Notes: generated by a model from the letters alone, not told the origin. DNA of 64,000 nucleotides from Fredinandcohnia onubensis (GCF_002734285.1 NZ_NSEA01000009.1:62001-126000); one strand, 5' to 3'; shown: positions 54,580-63,627, counted from the first letter of the stretch. Translations and numbers: made by a program.

Positions 54580-57500
54580 ATGAAATTAAGAACAAAATTA
54601 TTATTAGGGCTTAGTACATTACCAATCTTACTTATTGTTCTAATAGGTATTGGCTGGACTCAGATCGCTAGTCTTAATAAAATGAGTACTACAATAAAAT
54701 CAAACTATGAATTAACTATACTAGCAGAAAAAATTCATCGGGATATAAAGGATGAAGGGATCCGACTGCGAAACCTCGTTTTATTTAATGATGAAAAAAT
54801 GATCCAACAAGAATTGGTAAAGTTACAGGAAGAAAATCAATCCATTGTAGAAAATATTACTTTAATTGAAGAAAAGGCGAATACTGCAGAACAAAATAAC
54901 TTAATAAAGGAACTTAAAAGAATAAATAGTGAGTTCAATCTGTATCAAAATGAGTTAATCAACCTTGTCAACGCTGGTAGCAAAGATGAAGCTCTTGCTT
55001 TAATTGATGAGAATTCAGCCGAACTTCATGAAGAATTCTTTACCGTTCTTTCCGACATAACAAAATCTTTTGAAGTAAGCATGGAATCATCATTGCATGT
55101 TAGTGTTTCAGAGTTTAAGAAAGAACTAATAATCAGTGCAATTATTATTATTATTAGCGTCATTTTAATCATGGGTCTTCTTTCTAAAAGTATCTGGACA
55201 CTATCAAATAGGTTAAATAAAGTTTCAACTGTAATGAAACAGGTGGCAAACGGTAGTGCTGACCTCAATACAAAGGTTGAGATCGATTCAAGTGATGAAA
55301 TAGGTGATGTCGCAAGCTCATTTAATATAATGACAGATTCCCTACAACAGCAAATAAATAGAGAACAAGAATTGACTTGGTTGAATTCTAATATTGCGGA
55401 AATTACTACGAGCCTAACGGGAATAAACGACTTAGAAACATTAGCACAAACTTTTCTGTCTAAGACAGTTCCTTTAGTCGATTCTAGCCATGCTGTATTT
55501 TATATCAAGGATATAGAAAACGCTGATGATGAGGAAGCGCGTTTTAAACTGCTCGCGTCCTATGCTTTTAAAGAGCGAAAGAGTTTATCCAACATAATCC
55601 GTTTGGGTGAAGGACTTATTGGACAAGCTGCTCTTGAAAAATCTCCGATCATTTTAACAAATGTACCTTCAGATTATGTACGGATAAGCTCAGGGTTAGG
55701 AGAAGCTTCTCCTTTAAATATATACGTATTACCGATTGTTTTTGAGGGGGATGTAAAAGCCGTAATCGAAATTGCTTCCTTGAAGTCATTTAGTAAAACT
55801 CAACAAGATTTTCTAGAAGAACTACTGAATGGTCTAGGCATCATTATCGAAAGTGTAATGGGAAGAATCAGACTAGCTAAATTATTGGAGGAATCTCAAA
55901 CATTAATGGAAGAGGTTCAAGCCCAATCTGAAGAATTACAAGCACAGCAAGAGGAACTTAGAGCTACCAACGAGGAGCTTGAGGAACAGACACAAGCACT
56001 TCGTCAATCAGAGGAAAAACTGCAAGTTCAGCAAGAAGAGTTGGAACAAACAAACGCTGATCTTGAAGAAAAAGCGAAGAGCCTAGCAGATCAAAATAAG
56101 AGATTTGTACAAACGAATAAAGAGGTAGAGGCAGCAAGAGCGGAACTCGAGGAAAAAGCAAAACAACTCTCATTAAGTTCAAAATATAAATCCGAGTTCC
56201 TAGCAAATATGTCCCATGAATTAAGAACACCATTAAATAGCTTACTTATTTTATCTAGGCTCTTATCGGACAATACTGAAGGAAATCTATCAACTAAACA
56301 AGTAGAATATTCAAAGACAATCTACTCTGCTGGTAATGATTTATTAGCACTAATTAACGATATTTTAGACTTAGCAAAAATTGAATCTGGAAAAATGGAA
56401 GTAAATCCTAGCAAAATAACAATCGAGGATTTAGTTGATTACGTTGAAAGAAGCTTTAGACCAGTTGTGAATGAAAAAGGTCTGCAATTTTCAATCAATG
56501 TGCAAAAAGGTCTTCCAACTTTCCTTTATAATGATGAACAAAAAATTCAACAGGTTTTGCGAAATCTATTATCAAATGCTATTAAATTCACCCGAGTAGG
56601 GGAGATTAAATTAGAAATTTCCTCCTACCTAGAATACAATAGCAAGCCTGCTTTTTCCTTTTCAATAATCGATAGTGGGATTGGAATTCCAACTGAAAAG
56701 CAGCAACTTATATTTGAAGCGTTCCAGCAAGCTGATGGTACTACGAGCCGAAAATATGGTGGAACTGGCCTAGGATTGTCGATAAGCAGGGAAATTGCTA
56801 CATTGCTTGGTGGCAAAATAGTCCTCAAGAGTGAAGAAGGAAAAGGAAGTACATTTACATTTATCGTTGGTGAATTTCAACATGAAATTGAACACCGAAA
56901 TGCTATAAATGAAGTTGCGGTATCTACCGAAAAGCCAATTTCAATCCAGAGAAGTAGTGTTGAAACTTCTGTAGTACTTAAAGAAACTCCGAGTGTTGAT
57001 GAAAATAGTCATATTAAACGTCTTTTAATCATTGATGATGATCTGCTACAACGAAATACCCTTATGGAGTTTATAGGTAATATGGATGTCATTATCAAGG
57101 CAGTATCGTCAGGCTATGAAGCAATTGAAGAATTAAAAGTAAATTCGTTTGATTTTATTATTCTAGACCTAGGATTAAGAGACACAAACGGTTTTGATTT
57201 ATTGGAGAAAATAAAGAATTCGCATCATCATGATGATGTGAAGGTTTTAGTCTATACAGGGCGTGACCTATCATCAAAAGAGGAAATTTTCCTAAACAAA
57301 TATGTTCATCGAATTATCATTAAGGATGAGCACTCTCCACAAAGGTTGAAGGAAGAGATTTCATTATTATTAGATTGCAACGAACCAACGAATGAAATAA
57401 CAGAAATACCTTCAACTAGTTCTGTTAAAGATCATACGGGCCTACTTGGTAAAAAAATTCTTCTTGTTGATGATGATGTACGAAATGTATATGCGATTTC

Positions 57501-57816
57501 AAGTATTCTTGAAATGTACGGTATGAACGTAACCTTTGCTGAGAATGGAATTGAAGGAATTGAATTATTGCAGCAACAACCAGATACTGACCTCATATTA
57601 ATGGATATTATGATGCCTGAGATGGATGGTTATGAGGCGATTAAAAAAATAAGAGAGAAAACACAATTTTCTTGTTTACCTATTATTGCGCTGACGGCAA
57701 AAGCAATGAAAGAGGATCGTGAGAAGTGTATGGAGGTAGGAGCATCTGATTATATTGTGAAACCGATAAATCCTGATCAACTGATTTCTTTAATGAAGGT
57801 TTGGTTATATCAATAG
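54580..57816 (+). CDS. Membrane hybrid histidine kinase with two receiver domains
   Basis: A 1078-residue sensor kinase. TM helices at about 8-28 and 184-205 flank an extracytoplasmic four-helix (chemoreceptor-like) domain 30-182; HAMP 206-258; GAF 284-428; a long Glu/Gln-rich coiled coil 430-535; HisKA with phospho-acceptor His546 (NMSHELRTP); HATPase with N-box Asn666 and G-box KYGGTGLGLSIS; receiver 1 about 814-930 (Asp863); receiver 2 about 958-1075 (Asp1009). The four-helix bundle and coiled coil offer Glu/Gln methylation sites like those of chemoreceptors, and a CheR gene follows 18 bases later. The layout recalls RsbK of B. cereus. ATG at 54580. Confidence 0.93.
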   Translation: MKLRTKLLLGLSTLPILLIVLIGIGWTQIASLNKMSTTIKSNYELTILAEKIHRDIKDEGIRLRNLVLFNDEKMIQQELVKLQEENQSIVENITLIEEKANTAEQNNLIKELKRINSEFNLYQNELINLVNAGSKDEALALIDENSAELHEEFFTVLSDITKSFEVSMESSLHVSVSEFKKELIISAIIIIISVILIMGLLSKSIWTLSNRLNKVSTVMKQVANGSADLNTKVEIDSSDEIGDVASSFNIMTDSLQQQINREQELTWLNSNIAEITTSLTGINDLETLAQTFLSKTVPLVDSSHAVFYIKDIENADDEEARFKLLASYAFKERKSLSNIIRLGEGLIGQAALEKSPIILTNVPSDYVRISSGLGEASPLNIYVLPIVFEGDVKAVIEIASLKSFSKTQQDFLEELLNGLGIIIESVMGRIRLAKLLEESQTLMEEVQAQSEELQAQQEELRATNEELEEQTQALRQSEEKLQVQQEELEQTNADLEEKAKSLADQNKRFVQTNKEVEAARAELEEKAKQLSLSSKYKSEFLANMSHELRTPLNSLLILSRLLSDNTEGNLSTKQVEYSKTIYSAGNDLLALINDILDLAKIESGKMEVNPSKITIEDLVDYVERSFRPVVNEKGLQFSINVQKGLPTFLYNDEQKIQQVLRNLLSNAIKFTRVGEIKLEISSYLEYNSKPAFSFSIIDSGIGIPTEKQQLIFEAFQQADGTTSRKYGGTGLGLSISREIATLLGGKIVLKSEEGKGSTFTFIVGEFQHEIEHRNAINEVAVSTEKPISIQRSSVETSVVLKETPSVDENSHIKRLLIIDDDLLQRNTLMEFIGNMDVIIKAVSSGYEAIEELKVNSFDFIILDLGLRDTNGFDLLEKIKNSHHHDDVKVLVYTGRDLSSKEEIFLNKYVHRIIIKDEHSPQRLKEEISLLLDCNEPTNEITEIPSTSSVKDHTGLLGKKILLVDDDVRNVYAISSILEMYGMNVTFAENGIEGIELLQQQPDTDLILMDIMMPEMDGYEAIKKIREKTQFSCLPIIALTAKAMKEDREKCMEVGASDYIVKPINPDQLISLMKVWLYQ

Positions 57817-57834
57817 GAAGGGACTCCTTAAACG

Positions 57835-58695
57835 ATGAATACTCAATTTGATGAAATAAGTCTTGAAACAACGGAAAACTCAAATCTTGAGAGAATTGAA
57901 ATTGAATTATTGCTGCAAGGTCTTTATAAGTGGTGTGGCTATGACTTCCGAAGCTATGCATACAATTCAATAAGAAGAAGAGTCCAACACCGAGTAGAGG
58001 CTGAAAAACTTTCAAGTATAACAGGGCTACTTGAGAAGATTCTTCATGATCCTGCATGTTTGCGCAGATTAATTGCTGATTTCTCGATTAATGTAACAGA
58101 GATGTTTAGGGATCCCTTATTCTTTTTAGATTTTCGAGAAAAGGTTATTCCATTATTGCGAACATACCCATCAATCCGTATCTGGCATGCGGGCTGTTCT
58201 ACAGGTGAAGAGGTATACTCAATGGCAATACTTCTTCTTGAAGAGGGACTCTATGAGAAGACGAAAATTTATGCGACAGATATAAATGCGGATGTATTAA
58301 AGATTGCCAAATCAGGTAGATACCCGTTAGAGAATATGAAGAAGTATACGAAGAACTATTTGCAAGCTGGTGGAAATAATGCATTTTCAGACTACTATAC
58401 AGTTACAGATAATGGCGTAAAATTTCATTCGCACTTATCTAACAATGTCGTATTTGCACAGCACAATTTAGTAACTGATCAATCATTCAATGAGTTCCAC
58501 GTCATATTGTGCAGAAATGTCCTCATTTATTTTAATAAAGAATTGCAGAAGCGGGTTCATAATTTGTTCTATGAGAGCTTAGCAATGTTTGGCATTCTAG
58601 GTCTGGGTGATAAGGAAACGATTTATTATACGGACAAAGACGATTATTATGAGGAAGTCAGTAAAAAACAAAAATTGTATAAAAAGATGAAGTAA
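57835..58695 (+). CDS. CheR-type protein methyltransferase
   Basis: A 286-residue SAM-dependent methyltransferase of the CheR family, which methylates Glu side chains. The N-terminal helical domain (about 18-85) precedes NVTEMFRDP (86-94), the SAM-binding HAGCSTGEEVYSMA (118-131) and ILCRNVLIYF. It starts 18 bases after the hybrid kinase stop. In the B. cereus group RsbM, a CheR-type enzyme beside the RsbK hybrid kinase, methylates RsbK and tunes SigB control. By analogy this protein probably methylates the kinase at 54580. No CheB or chemoreceptor gene is near. Confidence 0.9.
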   Translation: MNTQFDEISLETTENSNLERIEIELLLQGLYKWCGYDFRSYAYNSIRRRVQHRVEAEKLSSITGLLEKILHDPACLRRLIADFSINVTEMFRDPLFFLDFREKVIPLLRTYPSIRIWHAGCSTGEEVYSMAILLLEEGLYEKTKIYATDINADVLKIAKSGRYPLENMKKYTKNYLQAGGNNAFSDYYTVTDNGVKFHSHLSNNVVFAQHNLVTDQSFNEFHVILCRNVLIYFNKELQKRVHNLFYESLAMFGILGLGDKETIYYTDKDDYYEEVSKKQKLYKKMK

Positions 58696-58700
58696 ATGAT

Positions 58701-58735
58701 AAAGGTTGCTGTTAATATTCAGCAACCTTTTGCTA
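58701..58735 (+). terminator. Terminator after the CheR gene
   Basis: AAAGGTTGCT / AGCAACCTTT stem and a short T tail. It closes the five-gene signalling block. Confidence 0.8.
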
Positions 58736-58741
58736 TATGTA

Positions 58742-59209
58742 TTACACGAGGGCGTCCTCTTTACTAAAGACTAGGATAATTTTTCTTAAGAGAAAGCCAA
58801 CAATTAATCCTGGAATTACACACATCATTGGGAAAAAGACAGGTCCAAATGTAATTCCCCAAAAAATCGCCTTAGGTGCGACCATTAGGCCAACGGTAAC
58901 AAAATAGGCACAAAATGCAAACGGTAAAAAGGAGTACGGTGCTTTTCCCCCACCAGCCTCTTTAAACGCATCCCACATGGCGAAAAAGTAGAGACAAGGG
59001 TAAAACATGAGCCATCCATAATTGATTGATGTAAGCGCTCGCTGTGTTTCTCCTAAAAAGCTTAACATAATGGCATGATTAAAATTTGCGAAGGTATTGA
59101 CCAAAAACTCTAAGAAAATAAAAGTTAGCCCCTTCACATATTGTTTATTTAATAATTGTCCGAACCCTGGTAATGCGATACTCCAAAATATACGTTCTAC
59201 TGCTTTCAC
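58742..59209 (-). CDS. Polytopic membrane protein of unknown function
   Basis: A 155-residue protein with about four membrane helices. The N-terminal ALPGFGQLLNKQYVKGLTFI resembles the GxGQ-x-YxG start of TM2/DUF5683-type proteins, and the rest is hydrophobic with an AGGGKAPYSFLP loop. GTG at 59209 with a GGTGG site about eleven bases upstream, which is weaker than most here. No function is assigned. It is convergent with the CheR gene. Confidence 0.7.
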   Translation of the reverse strand: MKAVERIFWSIALPGFGQLLNKQYVKGLTFIFLEFLVNTFANFNHAIMLSFLGETQRALTSINYGWLMFYPCLYFFAMWDAFKEAGGGKAPYSFLPFAFCAYFVTVGLMVAPKAIFWGITFGPVFFPMMCVIPGLIVGFLLRKIILVFSKEDALV

Positions 59210-59290
59210 ATCGTTTTATCCACCACACTTCAGTTCGCTATATATCTATTTTCTTATATTTCCCAGTTAATTATTCATATTATTTTAATG

Positions 59291-59316
59291 AAAAAGCACC
59301 TGCTGACCAGGTGCTT
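59291..59316 (-). terminator. Terminator after the holin-like gene
   Basis: AAGCACCT / AGGTGCTT stem with a T-run on the minus strand. Confidence 0.82.
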
Positions 59317-59327
59317 GGAAAAACTTA

Positions 59328-59987
59328 CTACATATGCTCATTTGGCGGTGCTGGCATTCCGTGAATAGAGCTTCTGTCAAAATTACTCGGTGTCTGCTTT
59401 TGACTAGACACTTCGGCATACTTATTAGAGTCTATATTAACTTCAGATTGAACCTGTGCTGGTTCGAGTTCTTGCGTATAAGTCGCATTATTTACATTAC
59501 TTTGATTTTGATATTCTTGGTGTGGTTGGAATTGTTGAGTATGATTTGTTTGGTTTTCGTAATCTTGGTATTCATTTTGAAATTGGTTTACTTGATATTG
59601 AGATTGAACGGGTTCCATTTGATTCTGTGGTTGCTGTTGCGGTGTGTTGCCCATTGTTTGTTTTGACGTATAGCTTTGGTTCTGCTGAAGATTAGTTGGA
59701 TTCTGTATGTGGTTTTGTGGTAAATTTCCGTCATTACCGTTAGGAGGCTGGTTCTGCAATTGTTCTGTAACTTGTGCAATTGCCTCAACAGGCGTATTAG
59801 GTATTTTGTCAAAGAAACCTTTACCTTTATCCGGATTTGAAATAATCCCTAAAGCTCCCAGTAATCCCAATATTGCAGTCACGTATGTTTCCCATGCAGT
59901 TAAATCTATTTGCATACCTAAGTCTTTAAATACCATATATAAAATCGATCCAAGAGAGACCCATAATCCGTAATTTTTCCATTTCAT
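59328..59987 (-). CDS. Holin-like protein with Gln/Asn-rich C-terminus
   Basis: A 219-residue protein. The first 60 residues read like a small phage holin: MKWKNYGLWVSLGSILYMVF, then AWETYVTAILGLLGALGIIS and NPDKGKGFF, with two membrane helices. The remaining 160 residues are a Gln/Asn/Pro-rich low-complexity chain with words such as NQPPNGNDGN, QNQSYTSKQ, QQQPQNQM and NQFQNEYQDYENQTN. The start is ATG at 59987 with AAAGGAG upstream; a longer frame to 60032 has none. Holin fragments without a tail occur in Bacillus genomes; the tail is unusual. No other phage gene lies nearby. Function unknown. Confidence 0.75.
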   Translation of the reverse strand: MKWKNYGLWVSLGSILYMVFKDLGMQIDLTAWETYVTAILGLLGALGIISNPDKGKGFFDKIPNTPVEAIAQVTEQLQNQPPNGNDGNLPQNHIQNPTNLQQNQSYTSKQTMGNTPQQQPQNQMEPVQSQYQVNQFQNEYQDYENQTNHTQQFQPHQEYQNQSNVNNATYTQELEPAQVQSEVNIDSNKYAEVSSQKQTPSNFDRSSIHGMPAPPNEHM

Positions 59988-60080
59988 AAGTTGATAACTC
60001 CTTTGTGTTAGTCTCTTGAGTATCTTATTCAATTTTTATAAAAAATGTGACCGACTAGTTGGCAGGGAGTACTAAATCCT

Positions 60081-60108
60081 AAAAAAGACCCATAAAAAAT
60101 GGGGCTTT
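60081..60108 (-). terminator. Terminator after the EcsC gene
   Basis: On the minus strand AAAGCCCCAT ... ATGGGTCTTTTTT forms a short stem with a T-run just after the EcsC stop codon. Confidence 0.6.
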
Positions 60109-60917
60109 TAGGATGCTGGATCTTCATCTTGTAATCTTTCTAGGATTCTTCTTTTACGGTATAACATATTTCCAGTCTCCGTAAGATCTTGAATCATCGA
60201 GCGATTGGAGACAGCTCCAAAAAGAATCCCTGCAATTGGTATCATTTGAAAAAGTTTCTTCCACCCAAATGAGTCGCGATAGGTGTACACAACCTCACGC
60301 CAACCTTGGAGTTGTGACATCATTTCATTCGTTGAATTTCTGCCTTGATAAAAGGAGGAAAGTTCCTTTAGAATCGCCTGCTTCCCAACTACATCAGCAG
60401 AAGAGAACTGTAAACATTTTATAATAAAAATTCGCTCGTTTTTATCGTTTGGATCAAATCCATGAATAATTGCGATCTCTTGAAGTGTTTTTAATGACAT
60501 TCCGAGCAAAGAAGGAATATCGATTGCAAGTGTAAATATACCTCCGACCCCCGTTGTCGCTCCTTGCAGGGTGGCCACTTTTGCCCATTTTTCTGAATGC
60601 TCTTGGCTGACTTCAATCATCTTTTGAAGCGGAATTTGTTCGATATCTGCAATCTTTTCAATGGGCGTATTTGCTTTTTTTTCAATTAGATTAAAAATGG
60701 CTTTTTCCTGGATGAGATATTTACCACCGTTTTGTATGTAACTTCCAATTTCATCAAGCAAAATGCCGATTTTTTCGTGGATAAACTTAGGAGTTATTTT
60801 ATCTAGAAGCTTAAATGGGAGTCGACCAATTCGTTCCCAAAACCATAAACCACTCTGGTCTTTTTCCCATGCTTCTATCTTTTTTAGTTCACTTTCGAGT
60901 ATATGTTTAGATTCCAT
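60108..60917 (-). CDS. EcsC-family protein
   Basis: A 269-residue protein of the EcsC family (named after the third gene of the B. subtilis ecs cluster), with no known catalytic role. It is mainly helical. The middle has a Gly-rich LQGATTGVGGIFTLAIDIPS that could touch a membrane, and WGWREVV-like aromatics lie further on. The second ATG (60917) is preferred because AGAGG is seven bases upstream; the first (60923) has only one base. No ecsAB genes are nearby, so it is an orphan copy. Confidence 0.85.
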   Translation of the reverse strand: MESKHILESELKKIEAWEKDQSGLWFWERIGRLPFKLLDKITPKFIHEKIGILLDEIGSYIQNGGKYLIQEKAIFNLIEKKANTPIEKIADIEQIPLQKMIEVSQEHSEKWAKVATLQGATTGVGGIFTLAIDIPSLLGMSLKTLQEIAIIHGFDPNDKNERIFIIKCLQFSSADVVGKQAILKELSSFYQGRNSTNEMMSQLQGWREVVYTYRDSFGWKKLFQMIPIAGILFGAVSNRSMIQDLTETGNMLYRKRRILERLQDEDPAS

Positions 60918-61048
60918 TTGCATGCCTCTTTCTGTTTTTATTCCTATTATGTATTACGTTCATATTTAAAAATAGTTTCAGATAATGATTACTGGCATCG
61001 ACCTTATTATGTACAATTTTAGCCTTTATTGGTAGTCACATCCTCATT

Positions 61049-61085
61049 AAAAAACCAGGTGATAATTTATTCACCTGGTTTTTTA
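61049..61085. terminator. Terminator after the flavoprotein gene
   Basis: AACCAGGTGA / TCACCTGGTT stem (10 bp), with A- and T-runs at the two sides. Confidence 0.88.
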
Positions 61086-61093
61086 ATGACATT

Positions 61094-61657
61094 TTATTTT
61101 TTTAACACATCATGGTCAACATAACGCTCACCATTGATTTCACTGATGATATTAATTGCAACTTTTGCACCGTCACCAGCCGTAATAATTGTATGAACAC
61201 TTACACCTGCACATGTACCAGCAGCCCAGATACCCTCAACATTTGTTTTACCAGATGCATCAACATCAAGAACTGTTTTAATACGAGGCTCAGTGCCTTC
61301 TTTAGTAGCAACTCCTGCAGCAGCAGCTACGTCCGTTAAAGCTCCAGTTGCAAAAACCACGTATTTTCCTTCGTAATCACCGTTATCAGTTACAACCTTA
61401 AAACCGTTTTCAGTTTTTTCAACAGTAGTAACCGCCTGTTGTACAACTTCAGCACCAAATTTTGCAGCTTGTTTTTGGCCGATTTCAACTAGTTCAGGGC
61501 CTTCAATTTCCGTAACGCCATAATGGTTTTCAACCCAAGCACGCTTGGTCATACCTTTATCGCTATCTAAAAGTAATGTTTTTTTACCAGCCTTAGCTGT
61601 AAATAAAGCTGCACTTGCGCCTGCAGGACCAGCGCCGACAATAATAACATCAAACAT
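61094..61657 (-). CDS. Short thioredoxin-reductase-like FAD protein
   Basis: A 187-residue flavoprotein. IIVGAGPAGASAALFTAKAG is the FAD site, YVVFATGA the second strand-turn motif, and GIWAAGTCAGVSVHTIITAGDGAKVA the C-terminal FAD-binding end of thioredoxin-reductase-type enzymes. The central NADPH-binding domain and the CxxC disulfide of a normal (about 310-residue) enzyme are absent, so it is only the FAD half. The frame and its AAGGAGTG site are intact, so this is not a broken gene. It may act on another partner or be reduced by one; the substrate is unknown. Confidence 0.85.
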   Translation of the reverse strand: MFDVIIVGAGPAGASAALFTAKAGKKTLLLDSDKGMTKRAWVENHYGVTEIEGPELVEIGQKQAAKFGAEVVQQAVTTVEKTENGFKVVTDNGDYEGKYVVFATGALTDVAAAAGVATKEGTEPRIKTVLDVDASGKTNVEGIWAAGTCAGVSVHTIITAGDGAKVAINIISEINGERYVDHDVLKK

Positions 61658-61770
61658 TGTACAATCACTCCTTATGTAAAATAGTATGCAATCATAATTA
61701 TACCCATTAACATCATGCCAATCTAATCATCTGCTTAATTTAGATAACATAATCGTTTAATAAAAACAAA

Positions 61771-61801
61771 AAGGACAGAAAAGGAAAATCCTTTCTATCC
61801 T
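61771..61801 (-). terminator. Terminator after the MFS gene
   Basis: On the minus strand AGGATAGAAAGG pairs with CCTTTTCTGTCCT, followed by TTTTTG. It overlaps the stop codon. Confidence 0.65.
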
Positions 61802-63023
61802 AGATTGATTCTGATGTTTGATGATAAGTTTGTTCCGTTTGTACAACAAATTTTGTTTTTCGATCATATAGAAAATAATAAAGTATAATCCCGAATAACA
61901 CATAAAAGCCACTAAAGAAATAAAATGTGCCGAGCCCGATTTGTGCGCTTAGTAGGCCGACTATTGTTGAACCTAAACCAATACCAGTGTCATAAATGGA
62001 TAAGAATGTAGCGGTTGCTGTTCCTCTACGTGTAGGGGCTGCTGCTTGAACAGCAATTGTTTGGAAGCTTGGGAATAATGTTCCCCAACCTAAACCAATT
62101 AAGGCAGCAGCTAATAAGAACATCAAGGAAGTTGATGAAGTTCCGAGAAACAACATTCCAATTGCAAACACTACGATCGATGGATAGACAATTTTATTTG
62201 CTCCGTATTGATCAAACCATCTGCCAGTGAAAGGTCTAGATACTAAAAGTACAACTGCATATACCACAAAAAAGAAGCTTGAAACCTCAAACAATCCAAT
62301 TTCTTGAGCATATACGGAAACGAAAGATAAGAGGGAAGAGTATACAATCCCTAATAGTCCACCGACAATTGAAATTTTTATCGCAGGAACCTCAAACAGA
62401 TCCCCGAAAGACAATTTTGTTTTTACTGTTTTTTCTTTTATTAATTCTTCTTGTGCTCTTTCAGGAACTTTTACAAAATAGCCTGTAACTAAAGCAAGGC
62501 TTGAACAAATTGCTCCTACTATAAATACGCTATTCATACCGGATTTATTCAAGAGGGTTAATCCTAAGAATGGACCGATTACCATAGCTAAGTTGTTTGA
62601 CATGATAAAATATCCCATGCCTTCTCCTTTACGAGAATCTGGGATGATGTCGGCGACAATTCCTCCCGCAGCAGTTGTTGCCATTCCGAATCCAATTCCG
62701 TGGAATAAACGTAACAATAAAACCGAATAGATGGATGGAGTGAAGAAATAGAATAGCGTTGAAATCATGAAAATAAGTAATGAAAGAGTAAGAACCTTCT
62801 TTCTACCAATGGTATTTAACCATTGACCAGCAAATGGACGGACGATAATTGCAGAGAATAAAAATACAGTAACCATGAGCCCAGCCTCTAATTCATTTCC
62901 GCCCAAATCATTCAATGTGTATACCGGCAACGATACCAATAAATAATAAAACGTCAAAAATACAAAAAAGTTACTTACCGAAAGATTAATGAAATCCTTC
63001 GTCCAAAGTTTTTGTTTCCCCAT
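61800..63023 (-). CDS. MFS (DHA1-type) efflux transporter
   Basis: A 407-residue major facilitator with 12 membrane helices. Motif A in the first half is GQWLNTIGRKKVL and motif A-like in the second half is RPFTGRWFDQYGANK. GMGYFIMSNNLAMVIGPFLGL is a typical motif C/antiporter block. Such proteins export drugs or other toxic compounds. ATG at 63023 with CAGGAGG upstream. It follows marR by 16 bases and so is probably under that repressor. Confidence 0.9.
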   Translation of the reverse strand: MGKQKLWTKDFINLSVSNFFVFLTFYYLLVSLPVYTLNDLGGNELEAGLMVTVFLFSAIIVRPFAGQWLNTIGRKKVLTLSLLIFMISTLFYFFTPSIYSVLLLRLFHGIGFGMATTAAGGIVADIIPDSRKGEGMGYFIMSNNLAMVIGPFLGLTLLNKSGMNSVFIVGAICSSLALVTGYFVKVPERAQEELIKEKTVKTKLSFGDLFEVPAIKISIVGGLLGIVYSSLLSFVSVYAQEIGLFEVSSFFFVVYAVVLLVSRPFTGRWFDQYGANKIVYPSIVVFAIGMLFLGTSSTSLMFLLAAALIGLGWGTLFPSFQTIAVQAAAPTRRGTATATFLSIYDTGIGLGSTIVGLLSAQIGLGTFYFFSGFYVLFGIILYYFLYDRKTKFVVQTEQTYHQTSESI

Positions 63024-63039
63024 AGTTTTCCTCCTGGTG

Positions 63040-63459
63040 TTAATTCTTAATCCGATGGAACCAATGGTTTAAAAGGTCATATAACTGATCCTGCAATTCT
63101 GTTGGAAAATTTTCTACGAGCTTTTCATTCATTTCGATCATAGCTTGTTCCCATTTTGGATAGTCAGCTAGTGCCTTTTCTGTTAATTCAATTTGCTTGG
63201 TACGCTTGTCAGTCCCTTGAACCTGTCTGACATATCCAAGCTTAACTAGCTTTTGAATATTTCGTGTCATCGGTGGAGCTTCAACAGTTAAATAGTCACA
63301 TAGTTCAGATTGTGTTGATGTCCCTTTTGTTTTTAAAACAAATAAAACGGACCATTGCGCGCCAAATAGTCCGAAGGGTTCTAACGTTTCATTCACATGT
63401 TTCGTAAGCTGTCGAGATAACTGATGCACTGCGTGAAATAGAGTATGGCCAGTTTGCAT
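63040..63459 (-). CDS. MarR-family repressor
   Basis: A 139-residue winged-helix regulator of the MarR/SlyA family. The recognition helix area is STQSELCDYLTVEAPPMTRN and the wing is GYVRQVQGTDKRTKQIELTE. It would bind a palindrome in its own promoter and control the downstream MFS gene; a phenolic or lipophilic compound is the usual inducer in this family. ATG at 63459 with GAGGTG upstream. Confidence 0.92.
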   Translation of the reverse strand: MQTGHTLFHAVHQLSRQLTKHVNETLEPFGLFGAQWSVLFVLKTKGTSTQSELCDYLTVEAPPMTRNIQKLVKLGYVRQVQGTDKRTKQIELTEKALADYPKWEQAMIEMNEKLVENFPTELQDQLYDLLNHWFHRIKN

Positions 63460-63483
63460 AAATACACCTCAATGCATATTTCA

Positions 63484-63508
63484 TTATAATTAGTTACCTA
63501 GGTAACTA
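63484..63508 (-). promoter_or_regulatory. MarR operator and promoter
   Basis: TAGTTACCTAGGTAACTA (63491-63508) is a perfect 18-base palindrome next to TATAAT (minus strand, 63489-63484), the likely -10. A bound dimer would block polymerase. Confidence 0.82.
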
Positions 63509-63627
63509 TATCACTTTTTATCTTTATAAAGCAAGTCCCATGCATTAATAACGTGAAAGTTAGGGTGGATAAATAAATGACATTAATCAAAAACTACTTG
63601 TAACCAAAAGAGCAAGGGGGATTACTC

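Noticed and set aside
59328-59987. Prophage remnant
   Set aside because: Only one holin-like domain; no integrase, structural or lysis genes and no attachment repeats were seen.
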